Assembly (NCBI RefSeq): GCF_900460315.1 | Contig: NZ_UHIO01000001.1 | Location: forward strand, 768,001 to 832,000 | Direction of reading: 5' to 3' | From: Veillonella criceti | Lineage (GTDB): Bacteria > Bacillota > Negativicutes > Veillonellales > Veillonellaceae | DNA length: 64,000 nt | Shown here: one piece after another, positions 27,198 through 35,493 of the stretch | How the letters are laid out: each line of letters opens with the position of its first letter | How positions within the stretch are numbered: position 1 is the first letter of the stretch | Position numbers and translations under genes: made by a program | Notes under the pieces: generated by a model | Database searches by the model: none | What the model saw: the letters and a program-made list of their open reading frames with translations, nothing else | What the model was told of the DNA's origin: nothing

Positions 27198-27707
27198 TTA
27201 CTTTACAATTACTAAAGCGCCACTATTTACAATCTCATATAATTCTGGTAAAGCTAGTTCTTCATACGTTTTTGGTTCTTTTGTCATGGTAAATACAACT
27301 TGTCGTTGATTACGAATTAACGCTTCAAATAAACGTTTTAAGGCACGCTGAGACAATTCATCCGCTTCACGTACTACATAATCAAATTCACTCACTAATA
27401 ACATATCAATTTTAACAAATGTTTCCATGAAGTCCGCTACATAACCATAAGTTACACTATCGGTATACGCTTCTACTAATTCTTGCCCCGACTTTTCTAA
27501 AATTACTAAATTAGGGGCAATCGTCAAACATTCACGTTTTACAATCTCACCCACATGAGCCATCCGATCTTCTGTACCAACTACAACTAAAGGATTATGC
27601 ACATCAGCCCCCAAAGCAGCCGCTACCGAATCAAAGGTATGACGAGCATCCGCTTTTACAATCGTATCTGTACACTTTAAAATATCTGTATTAACTGTAT
27701 CTTTCAT
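27198..27707 (-). CDS. Degenerate DnaA-like AAA+ domain protein lacking Walker A
   Basis: A stand-alone 169-residue protein. Its order of motifs mirrors the DnaA/Hda AAA+ core: HTFDSVAA (23-30) for the entry YTFDTFV; NPLVVVG (38-44) for NPLFIYG; then TEDRMAHVGEIV where DnaA has the P-loop GGVGLGKTHLMHAI, so ATP binding is probably lost; KIDMLLVSEFDYV (99-111) where DnaA has the Walker B VDVLLIDDIQFL; and RQVVFTMTKEPKTYEEL (135-151) for the sensor-1 strand KQIVISSDRPP. No C-terminal DNA-binding domain. It could regulate initiation by contacting DnaA, or be a clamp-loader-like relic. The similarity is by eye; the role is inference. A conventional ribosome site (GAGGAG) precedes the ATG. Confidence 0.6.
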   Translation of the reverse strand: MKDTVNTDILKCTDTIVKADARHTFDSVAAALGADVHNPLVVVGTEDRMAHVGEIVKRECLTIAPNLVILEKSGQELVEAYTDSVTYGYVADFMETFVKIDMLLVSEFDYVVREADELSQRALKRLFEALIRNQRQVVFTMTKEPKTYEELALPELYEIVNSGALVIVK

Positions 27708-27836
27708 CTCAAAACTCCTCTTAAAACAAACTTTTTATGTAAACCATATGATAAGACCCATTGTCTTTTATGTTAATATTGCTGAGAGTTATTATTACTT
27801 ACAGCAATCTACTCACATTATATCAGAATATCAGAA

Positions 27837-27870
27837 AAATCGGCAATCGAATATATCGATTGCCGATTTC
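27837..27870 (-). terminator. Terminator after the small basic protein gene
   Basis: AAATCGGCAATCGA / TCGATTGCCGATTT, a 14-bp perfect stem with a five-base loop and a T-run on the minus strand. It separates the small gene from the DnaA-like gene, so they are probably not co-transcribed. Confidence 0.85.
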
Positions 27871-27985
27871 CTTATACCTATCTACATCATTGTTATGTCA
27901 ATTTAAGCAAATATGCTTCACCTTACATCAAATGGCTTAACGATGAAGTAAACAATACCGGGACTCTCCCCAGTCCTCAATTGAC

Positions 27986-28162
27986 TTATTTCGCTTTAGA
28001 CGCTAAAGCAGCTGCTTCAGTACGTTTACGAATTGCGTCAATCAAAGGCTTCACTTCTAAAAATTCTGCATCCGTTAAACGGAAAGTACGACCTTTACGG
28101 TCGAATAAAGATTTTTTGCGACCTGCGCCCGCGCGTTTGCCGCCCCACTTGTTACTTTTCAT
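27986..28162 (-). CDS. Small basic protein with a GGKRAGAGRKK N-terminus
   Basis: A 58-residue protein: a flexible basic arm (KSNKWGGKRAGAGRKK) followed by a short predicted helical part (RLTDAEFLEVKPLIDAIRKR). The GGxRxGAGRK arm is a known N-terminal feature of many small, probably nucleic-acid-binding bacterial proteins. I start it at 28162 because GGGAGG is eight bases upstream; an upstream ATG has no ribosome site. No further function can be read from it. The gap 28163-28387 contains no gene. Confidence 0.65.
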   Translation of the reverse strand: MKSNKWGGKRAGAGRKKSLFDRKGRTFRLTDAEFLEVKPLIDAIRKRTEAAALASKAK

Positions 28163-28387
28163 AACGTTCCTCCCTTGGGAAATGCGTAACACTGCCATGC
28201 AAAAAAACTACCTATTCTTCTCTGTTTATAGTATATACTATTCAAGCGACAAAATTCAATATTCTAATTCATGTATACCTTAAACTTTTACAGAATTTTT
28301 ACATTTATTGCATACATAATTCAAAAATCTTGATTTTTCTACTTATAGATACAAAATTCATTATGATAAATAATTTCTTTTATCAAG

Positions 28388-30337
28388 TTAACGCTCTGCC
28401 AATTCTAGCCATCGCATTGTTTTTACCTCTAACTCATCCGCTACTTTTGATCGTTCCGCCATCGTATTTTCTATGGCTTCATAATCTTCCCCCGTTTGAT
28501 TAAGCATAGCATCATACGCTTTTAATAATCCTTCTAACTCAGCAATTTTCAATTCTAACTCATCTAATTCAGCCTGTTCGGCCTTTGTCAGTGGTTTTGA
28601 AATAATATTTTTAGCTGAGGTGTCGTTACTTGCTCCGCCTGGCTCACTTTCATTTGTAAGTATCTCACTAGTATGGCCAATAGACTGTTCTTTAATAGAC
28701 TCATGATTTTTATGAGCCTTAGCCGGTTCCGCCACTTTATTATCAGTAAGCAAACTTTCTTCTGCTTCTACCTGTTCTCGATATTCTGAATACGCCCCAT
28801 GAACTAACTCAATAGTCCCCTGCCCTTTAAATACAAATAATTTATCAACTACACGATCCAGAAAATAACGATCATGGCAAACCGTAATCACCACGCCACT
28901 AAAAGAATCTAAAAAGTCTTCTAATACTTCTAAAGTTGGAATGTCTAAATCATTAGTAGGTTCATCTAACAATAATACATTCGGTGCACTCATCAGTAAT
29001 TTAAGCAAATAAAGGCGTCGCTTTTCACCACCTGATAATTTGCGAATTGGCACTCCGTGAAGCTCTGGTGTAAATAAAAACCGCTCCAAGATTTGCCCCG
29101 CACTCAAAGTACTCCCATCCGCTAATACCATATAACGATGATCCTCACGAATATAATCTAACACGCGTTGATCTTCATCAAAAGGTGGTAATTCTTGCGT
29201 AAAATGAGCAATACGAACTGTTTCACCACGCCCTACTGTTCCTGCTTGTGGTTCATATGTCCCATCTAATAGGCGCATAAACGTCGATTTACCAATCCCA
29301 TTAGGTCCTACAATACCAATGCGATCATGCCGAACTACATGATAGGTAAAATCATTGACTAAGGTTTTGCCCCCTAATTCAAATGATAAATGCTCAATAT
29401 CAAAAATAGTTTTACCAAGCCGACTTTTTAACGCAATAGGATCTAATGTATCGGCTCGTCGTGCCACATCTTGCGCTTTAAGTGTTTCATATCGCTGTAA
29501 GCGTGCTTTTTGTTTGGTAGATCGAGCCTGTGCACCCCGCCGTACCCAAGCTAATTCGCGCTTTAAAAATTGACGCCGTTTCTCGGCGGTTGCCGCTTCT
29601 CGTTCTTCTCGCTCAGCCTTTAAAGTAAGAAATGTTTCATACGTTCCTTCATAACTATAAAAATGACGATCTGATAATTCTAAAATCTCATCACTTAACG
29701 CATCTAAAAAATAGCGGTCATGCGTACTGATAACTAGCCCGCCTTTACGAGCCAATAAGTATTTCTCTAACCATTCAATACTTGCTTCATCTAAATGATT
29801 CGTCGGTTCATCAAGAAGCAGTAAATCACTAGGATACAATAAGGCTTGCCCTAATGCTAACCGTCGTCGTTGACCACCTGATAGATATTTAACAGGTTTT
29901 GTCAAATCATCAAATCCTAATTTAGTTAAAATTGTCCTCGCTTGCTGTTCTACCTGCCAACCACCTTCCGTTTCCATACGGTTCAGAAGCCTTAAATGCT
30001 CATCACTACCTGGCGCCTGTTGATCCACACGTTCATATTCACGCACTAAACGTAACACGGGGTGATGTGCTAAGAAAATATTTTCTAATAAAGACGCTTC
30101 TTCATCAAATTCAGGCGCTTGCGCTAAATAATAGATAGAAGCTTTACCATTGCGCAAAATTGTGCCTTTTTCAGGCTCCATTAATCCCGCTAACAGCCGC
30201 ATAAACGTTGATTTACCAGTCCCATTAACGCCAATAAGACCAATGCGTTTAGTATCCGTAAAGGTCATATTGGCCCCTTCAAATAAACGTCGTGTCCCAT
30301 AGGATTGACTAACATCTTGTAAGGTTAATACATTCAT
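28388..30337 (-). CDS. uup: ABC-F ATPase, Uup type
   Basis: Soluble tandem-ATPase protein of about 649 residues that acts on ribosomes or branched nucleic acids rather than in transport. First Walker A GVNGTGKST is near residue 35, signature YLSGGQRRRLALGQAL near 150; second Walker A GPNGIGKST near 350, signature LSGGEKRRLYLLK near 435. A charged linker is followed by a C-terminal coiled coil (TKAEQAELDELELKIAELEG onwards), which identifies Uup. ATG at 30337 is preferred, with AAAGGA 11 bases upstream; the upstream ATG eight codons away has none. Confidence 0.87.
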   Translation of the reverse strand: MNVLTLQDVSQSYGTRRLFEGANMTFTDTKRIGLIGVNGTGKSTFMRLLAGLMEPEKGTILRNGKASIYYLAQAPEFDEEASLLENIFLAHHPVLRLVREYERVDQQAPGSDEHLRLLNRMETEGGWQVEQQARTILTKLGFDDLTKPVKYLSGGQRRRLALGQALLYPSDLLLLDEPTNHLDEASIEWLEKYLLARKGGLVISTHDRYFLDALSDEILELSDRHFYSYEGTYETFLTLKAEREEREAATAEKRRQFLKRELAWVRRGAQARSTKQKARLQRYETLKAQDVARRADTLDPIALKSRLGKTIFDIEHLSFELGGKTLVNDFTYHVVRHDRIGIVGPNGIGKSTFMRLLDGTYEPQAGTVGRGETVRIAHFTQELPPFDEDQRVLDYIREDHRYMVLADGSTLSAGQILERFLFTPELHGVPIRKLSGGEKRRLYLLKLLMSAPNVLLLDEPTNDLDIPTLEVLEDFLDSFSGVVITVCHDRYFLDRVVDKLFVFKGQGTIELVHGAYSEYREQVEAEESLLTDNKVAEPAKAHKNHESIKEQSIGHTSEILTNESEPGGASNDTSAKNIISKPLTKAEQAELDELELKIAELEGLLKAYDAMLNQTGEDYEAIENTMAERSKVADELEVKTMRWLELAER

Positions 30338-30502
30338 AAATAGGATAATCCTTTCCCACATTATCTTGATTCTATAGTTACTTCTACAGCCTACCTGTAA
30401 ATATTTATTCCACTATACATTTAGTTACTGCTTCGCCTACTAGGCTACTAAACTATGATTATTATACAATAAAGCTTAAAAACTTACCAAAAGAGAGTAT
30501 CA

Positions 30503-30560
30503 AAAAAAATTAGCTACTTTAGATTATCTATACGACATAATCTTAGTAGCTAATTTTTGT
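30503..30560 (-). terminator. Terminator after the DUF1292-like gene
   Basis: AAAATTAGCTACT..AGATTAT pairs with ATAATCT..AGTAGCTAATTTT, with a run of A on the left (T on the minus strand). Confidence 0.85.
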
Positions 30561-30565
30561 TCCTT

Positions 30566-30898
30566 TTAATCTAGGCTGTCATCATAACGAGCCATATTTT
30601 CTTGTCGAATATCTTTCAAGTTAGAAAGTAATTCATCCGTATCTTCTACGCGAGTAAATAATTCACCAAAGTATTCAGAATCTTCTACTGTCACACTCCA
30701 CTGAAACGAATCATTTTCATCATAAAGGGTAAAGATAATTGGTTCTTCTAACGAACGTGGTACATTACCGTCCTCATCCGTAATCGTCGCATAGTCACCA
30801 TTATCATCAATTTGATAAAATAAAGTTTCCCGATCATCAATTTCTACCAACTCAAACCCTAAATTTTCATAAAACGATTCCAGCGCGTCGCCGTCCAT
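30566..30898 (-). CDS. DUF1292-like acidic protein (YrzB type)
   Basis: A strongly acidic 110-residue protein. The central part (FYQIDDNGDYATITDEDG, FTLYDENDSFQWSVTVEDSEYFGELFTRVEDTDEL) has the mixture of beta-strands and acidic turns of the DUF1292/YrzB family found in Firmicutes. Function unknown. An AGGAGGATTCGT site precedes the ATG. It is alone on its transcript: terminator directly after it and about 130 bases to the next gene. Confidence 0.6.
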   Translation of the reverse strand: MDGDALESFYENLGFELVEIDDRETLFYQIDDNGDYATITDEDGNVPRSLEEPIIFTLYDENDSFQWSVTVEDSEYFGELFTRVEDTDELLSNLKDIRQENMARYDDSLD

Positions 30899-31032
30899 AC
30901 GAATCCTCCTTTAATGCATAACCCCAAATCCCCCTATGGGATGTTGAGTACATTGTACAAAAATTTCTAACTCTTAGCAAGAGACTTTTTTAAGACAATG
31001 TTAATTTTATCACTACAATTAATTAGTAAATC

Positions 31033-32148
31033 TTAACCTATACTATAGCCTAATAATTTCTTAGTAGACGTTACAATATTCGCCGCCCCATCAATTTGCC
31101 AACGTTGCTCTTGGGCTGACATTTGTTCTAATCGCTCAGGATTATTTAAAAGTACAGCCACAACATCCTCTAAATTGTGAATATCACGAGCCCATCGCGC
31201 ATATCCTTGTTGCTCAAAAAAGGCCGCATTACCTTCTTCTTGCCCTGGAATCGCACTAAAGAATACCATAGGTACCCCTACGGTAACACCTTCCATACAA
31301 GTCAACCCACCGGGCTTAGTTACCAATAAGGTAGCTTCTTGCATAAGCTTAGCCACTTCTAAGGTATATCCATACACCGTTGTGGGGGTACGCATCGAAT
31401 GACTCAGGGTCATCAAACCTTCGTAAAGATCGGCATTACGTCCGGTAATAACAATCAGTTCATCAATGCCCGATACCTCATCTAAGCGCTGTAATGCCGT
31501 CTCTAAGCAGCCTAACCCTAAGCCACCACCCATAATCAATACCCGCACTGGATAAGTAGGCTTATAGGTTGTTAAACGATGTTCAAAAAAGCTTCGACGC
31601 ACTGGTATGCCTGTAATCGTAATTTTATGGGCGGGAATCCCCGCTTCACACAATTCATTCACCATACTTGCGGTACCAACAAAATAGGCATCAATCTGTT
31701 TATATATCCAAAATTGATGTACCTGAAAATCAGTAATGACAGCCACTAATGGTACATCAATTAAATTCTGTCGCTTTAAAATACAAGCTGCTCCACAAGG
31801 AAATGGATGAGTAAATATCACCACATCCGGCTTCTCTCGATTAATTAACTTCAACATCCGCCGTTTTAGCATCCAAGCTAATGCAGTCTGAGCAGCACTG
31901 CCTTTCTTATCTCCCTGTGACAATCGATAAATCACATCGTACAACATAGGAAATACATCAATCATTTTTATATATGTTTCTTTCAATAAATTATCAAAAG
32001 AAAAACTATTAGTATCTAAAAAATCTACATGGGTAATAATCGCTTCTGGGTTTTGTGCAACCCAGTATTCCTCAATGGCTCGCGCCGCTTGGGTATGGCC
32101 CGTACCAATGGAAGCCGATACTATGAGTATACGTTCCTTCTTGCTCAT
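31033..32148 (-). CDS. Processive glycosyltransferase of the UgtP/MGDG-synthase family
   Basis: A GT28-type, MurG-related enzyme of 371 residues that would transfer sugars from a UDP-sugar to diacylglycerol at the inner face of the membrane. The N-terminal ILIVSASIGTGHTQAARAI is the acceptor-side glycine-rich loop of this family; VRVLIMGGGLGLG opens the second domain; KPGGLTCMEGVTVGVPMVFF with a following PGQEEGNA is the UDP-sugar site. No signal peptide. GGAGACC precedes the ATG. Role in glycolipid or surface anchor synthesis is inferred. Confidence 0.82.
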   Translation of the reverse strand: MSKKERILIVSASIGTGHTQAARAIEEYWVAQNPEAIITHVDFLDTNSFSFDNLLKETYIKMIDVFPMLYDVIYRLSQGDKKGSAAQTALAWMLKRRMLKLINREKPDVVIFTHPFPCGAACILKRQNLIDVPLVAVITDFQVHQFWIYKQIDAYFVGTASMVNELCEAGIPAHKITITGIPVRRSFFEHRLTTYKPTYPVRVLIMGGGLGLGCLETALQRLDEVSGIDELIVITGRNADLYEGLMTLSHSMRTPTTVYGYTLEVAKLMQEATLLVTKPGGLTCMEGVTVGVPMVFFSAIPGQEEGNAAFFEQQGYARWARDIHNLEDVVAVLLNNPERLEQMSAQEQRWQIDGAANIVTSTKKLLGYSIG

Positions 32149-32224
32149 GCTGGTCTCCTTCCCTGTTGTTTTATTATATCACATTTTACAAATTAACAAG
32201 CAGGAGCGAGCTTATTTTGCATAA

Positions 32225-32303
32225 AAAAAGAGACCCCCCTGCCACCTTAGTAGCGACGGCCGTAGCCGTCTATACCCTAAGGCACACAGTGCGGTCTCTC
32301 TTA
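32225..32303 (-). terminator. Branched terminator after the HU gene
   Basis: AAGAGACC / GGTCTCTCTT outer stem with two inner pairings (CCTTAG / CTAAGG and GACGGC / GCCGTC), followed on the minus strand by a run of T. More elaborate than a simple hairpin. Confidence 0.82.
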
Positions 32304-32317
32304 ACATCCTAACAAAA

Positions 32318-32620
32318 TTATTTTTTGCGAGGTTTAACTTTAGTTGTTACATTAACTAATTCTTTTAACTGTTTACCAGCTTTGAATGCAGGGGATTTAG
32401 AAGCTGCAATTGTAATAGCTTTACCAGTTTGTGGGTTGCGGCCTTCACGAGCGGAACGTTCGCGAACTTCAAAAGTACCGAAACCAATAACTTGTACTTT
32501 TTCGCCTTTTGCTAATTCTTCAGCTACTGTGTCGAACACAGCTTTAACTGCTTTTTCAGCATCCTTTTTAGTTAATTCGGCTTTCTGAGCAACGCTTGCG
32601 ATTAATTCTGTTTTATTCAT
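32318..32620 (-). CDS. HU-family DNA-binding protein
   Basis: A 100-residue nucleoid protein. It has the HU fold: N-terminal helices ([28 protein letters not shown] begins the family pattern), the beta saddle [25 protein letters not shown], and the DNA-contacting arm, then a basic tail KVKPRKK that is a little longer than in E. coli HU. TAAGGAGG precedes the ATG. It follows mazG, a gene order shared with many Firmicutes. Binds and bends DNA without strict sequence need. Confidence 0.93.
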   Translation of the reverse strand: MNKTELIASVAQKAELTKKDAEKAVKAVFDTVAEELAKGEKVQVIGFGTFEVRERSAREGRNPQTGKAITIAASKSPAFKAGKQLKELVNVTTKVKPRKK

Positions 32621-32696
32621 GACAGAACCTCCTTAAAAAATAGAATGTATCCCATTCATCTGTAATGACTTGTAAGAGTATATCACGCTTTGCCAA

Positions 32697-33878
32697 TCAT
32701 TTCAATGAATGTTTTTGTTCAGACACCTTAGCCGAGTCCCAAAATGAGTCCAACTCGTCTAGTGAAAAATCTGCCCATGAACGGCCGCTGTCTTTTACAC
32801 AACGTTCCACATAAGCAAAACGACGACGGAACTTATTATTGGTGCGGTTTAGTGCATTTTCACCGCCTATTTTATACCATCTTAGAAGATTAATCAAGGA
32901 AAAAAGCACGTCTCCCCCCTCTAATTCTGCATTTTCATAGTCCCCCTGTGCAATTGCTTCCTTAAATTCGGCTATTTCCTCTTCAAATTTTGCCCACACT
33001 GGTGGCTCAGAATCCCAGTCAAAACCTACCTTGGCAGCCTTTTCCTGTAATTTTTGAGCCCCTAATAAAGCCGGTAATCCTTTAGAAACACCAGCCAATA
33101 CAGTTTTTTGCTGATGCCCCGGTTCTTGCGCCTTTAAGGCCTCCCAATTTAGCTGCGTCGTCGCTACTTCTTGTGCATTCGCTTGCGTAAATACATGAGG
33201 ATGACGACGAATCATTTTAGCACTAATATCATCAATAATATCTTGCACGGAAAATAACCCTTGTTCTTCAGCTAAACGTGCATGAAATACTATCTGTAAC
33301 AATACATCACCTAATTCTTCACGCAAATTCACTATGTCCTTATTATCAATGGCCTCCAATACTTCATAGACTTCTTCTAATAAATAACGACGAAGGGTGC
33401 TATGTGTCTGTAAGCGATCCCACGGACAGCCATTAGGGGCCCGCAAAGCGGCTACTACATCAATTAACGGTTGTAATGTAAAATTAGACACATCATGATG
33501 ATTAGAAGCCTCAACCACATCTGTAGCCCCCTTAATTAACAACCATCGAACAGCAGTGTCTCCTTTTTCACTTTCCTCTGCAAGATACGTCCGGCCAATG
33601 GATAGTAGCTGACATAATTTTATATGTTTAGGCCCAATGAGTTGGTTCGTTTCACGTATACCAACTAACTGAAAGCTTGTGTGTGCTTCAAATCTTAAAT
33701 TTAAACCCTCTAAAATGCGCTCTAAGCTCGTTTTATCTTTTTTAATACCGGTTATCACTAAAGCCCCTGCCAAATCAAATGGAACATATTCTAGCTGAGA
33801 GGATTCTATTAAAAAAACACCGGCCTTACTTTCTATGCCCAATTGTTCTATCACATGACTTATTTCTGCTAACGACAT
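32697..33878 (-). CDS. mazG: MazG nucleoside triphosphate pyrophosphohydrolase with an unusual N-terminal region
   Basis: Hydrolyses (d)NTPs to NMP and pyrophosphate. Two MazG modules are visible: the first, from GCPWDRLQTHSTLRRYLLEE through REELGDVLLQIVFHA, has the metal-binding EExxE and ExxD residues; the second has EEEIAEFKEAI and ELEGGDVLFSLINLL. About 130 residues precede them. In the Bacillus homologue YabN this position holds a full tetrapyrrole-methylase domain (about 220 residues); here it is shorter and does not show the methylase motifs, so it may be a decayed version. AAGGAGGTGGCAG precedes the ATG. Confidence 0.88.
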   Translation of the reverse strand: MSLAEISHVIEQLGIESKAGVFLIESSQLEYVPFDLAGALVITGIKKDKTSLERILEGLNLRFEAHTSFQLVGIRETNQLIGPKHIKLCQLLSIGRTYLAEESEKGDTAVRWLLIKGATDVVEASNHHDVSNFTLQPLIDVVAALRAPNGCPWDRLQTHSTLRRYLLEEVYEVLEAIDNKDIVNLREELGDVLLQIVFHARLAEEQGLFSVQDIIDDISAKMIRRHPHVFTQANAQEVATTQLNWEALKAQEPGHQQKTVLAGVSKGLPALLGAQKLQEKAAKVGFDWDSEPPVWAKFEEEIAEFKEAIAQGDYENAELEGGDVLFSLINLLRWYKIGGENALNRTNNKFRRRFAYVERCVKDSGRSWADFSLDELDSFWDSAKVSEQKHSLK

Positions 33879-33896
33879 ATAAATTCTGCCACCTCC

Positions 33897-35483
33897 TTAC
33901 TTATTATTATTACCTGTACGCTTTTGTAATCGCTTACCAATAAATGGCATCGCTTGCCACTCTTCATCTTTTACTGCTTTACTAATTAATAATCCTGCAC
34001 CATATACAATAACAGCGATTATAATAGCCCCCACAACAGATAAATTACCGCCTACTATAGAGCTTAAAAAAGCATAGGTAATAACTGTCGCACCACCCAT
34101 AGCAAAAGCAGCAAATGCTATTTTACCAAGTTCTACCCAAGGCACTTGATACTGAATATATTTACGTACAAAAATCATATTTAATAAGGCCGCTAACCCA
34201 AAGTCAATATTAGTAGACCAAGCAGCTCCATTGATCCCCCATTCAGGTAATGCTGTCAAATACCAGCTGAGAGGAATTTTAATCAATGTACTAATAAACA
34301 AATTAATCATAGGAATTGCCGTATGCCCTAGCCCTTGTAAAATCCCTGTACTTACTTGCTGTACGCCCAGCAAGAAAATACTAAGACTCATAACCGCGAT
34401 GGGACCGCCTGCATGAGGCGTTGCATACAATAATTCAGAAATAGGCGTTGCTAGGACACACAAGCCTACAAAAGCAGGCACTGTAATTAGCGCAGTAATT
34501 TTTAACGCTACATGACTTCGATTTTGAATCTCTAACATATCACGCTTTGTGTATGCTTCTGAAATAGCGGGTACTAAACTAGCAGCTAATGAAGTTGTTA
34601 AAATAATTGGCAAATTAACTAATGACGTCGCCATACCCGTCAAATACCCAAATAAGGTCGTCGCTTCACGAATGGAATAGCCCGCATCAATCAAACGCTG
34701 TGGCACAACCCCTAAATCAATCCCCGATACAATGGGCATCATAATATTTGCCATTGATACAGGAATGGCAAGAACTAATAGCCGTTTCATAATCTGCCCT
34801 GAGGATTCAACGATACTTTCCGGTGCTTGCTTAGCTCGTAATTCGGCACGTAAACGGCGTTGGCGATGATAAAAATAGATTAATACTAATACGCCACCAA
34901 CTACACCTGGAAATGTAGCTAAAGTAGCACCAGCTGCCGCCATAGGTAATCCATAGGGAAGCAAGAATAAAGCAAAACCAACCATACAGGCCACACGTAA
35001 GGACTGTTCCATAACTTGCGAGGCCCCTGTAGGCAACATATCTTGAAACCCTTGGAAATAACCTCGTAAACAGCTCAAAATAGTAACTACTACGATAGCC
35101 GGTGCTAAGGCCATTAATGCATAACTACTCCGTGGATCAGTAAGCCACTCTGACCTAACTAACCAAGGAACAGCTAGAAATAAAGCGACACTAAAAAAGG
35201 CCCCCAGAGCAAATAATACAGTAGCCGATACTCTAAAAATCTTAGAGGCCCCGCTAATATCTTGATGGGCTAATTTATCAGCAATCATAATAGAAATGGC
35301 CACCGGCAATCCGGCCGTGGCAAGACTAACAATAATCTGATAAATCGGATATGCCATCTGATATAGGCCAATCCCTTCGCCCCCTAAAATGCGCGCTAAT
35401 AAGACTTTACTAAAGGCGCCAATAATTTTAACTATAATGCCCGCTAGCGTAAGAATCATAGCGCCCTTCAAAAATCGGTTCAT
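33897..35483 (-). CDS. SpoVB/MurJ-like polysaccharide flippase (MOP superfamily)
   Basis: Membrane protein of about 528 residues with 13-14 hydrophobic segments. The N-terminus FLKGAMILTLAGIIVKIIGAF and ARILGGEGIGLYQMAYPIYQ match the SpoVB/YabM/MurJ group that flips lipid-linked sugars. A basic loop at about 210-230 (HRQRRLRAELRAK) separates the halves. Start at 35483 is backed by TTAAGGAGGGACC. It lies directly after mfd and before mazG, as in spore-formers where the gene is yabM/spoVB; Veillonella does not make spores, so a cell-wall role is more likely. Confidence 0.82.
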   Translation of the reverse strand: MNRFLKGAMILTLAGIIVKIIGAFSKVLLARILGGEGIGLYQMAYPIYQIIVSLATAGLPVAISIMIADKLAHQDISGASKIFRVSATVLFALGAFFSVALFLAVPWLVRSEWLTDPRSSYALMALAPAIVVVTILSCLRGYFQGFQDMLPTGASQVMEQSLRVACMVGFALFLLPYGLPMAAAGATLATFPGVVGGVLVLIYFYHRQRRLRAELRAKQAPESIVESSGQIMKRLLVLAIPVSMANIMMPIVSGIDLGVVPQRLIDAGYSIREATTLFGYLTGMATSLVNLPIILTTSLAASLVPAISEAYTKRDMLEIQNRSHVALKITALITVPAFVGLCVLATPISELLYATPHAGGPIAVMSLSIFLLGVQQVSTGILQGLGHTAIPMINLFISTLIKIPLSWYLTALPEWGINGAAWSTNIDFGLAALLNMIFVRKYIQYQVPWVELGKIAFAAFAMGGATVITYAFLSSIVGGNLSVVGAIIIAVIVYGAGLLISKAVKDEEWQAMPFIGKRLQKRTGNNNK

Positions 35484-35493
35484 TGGTCCCTCC

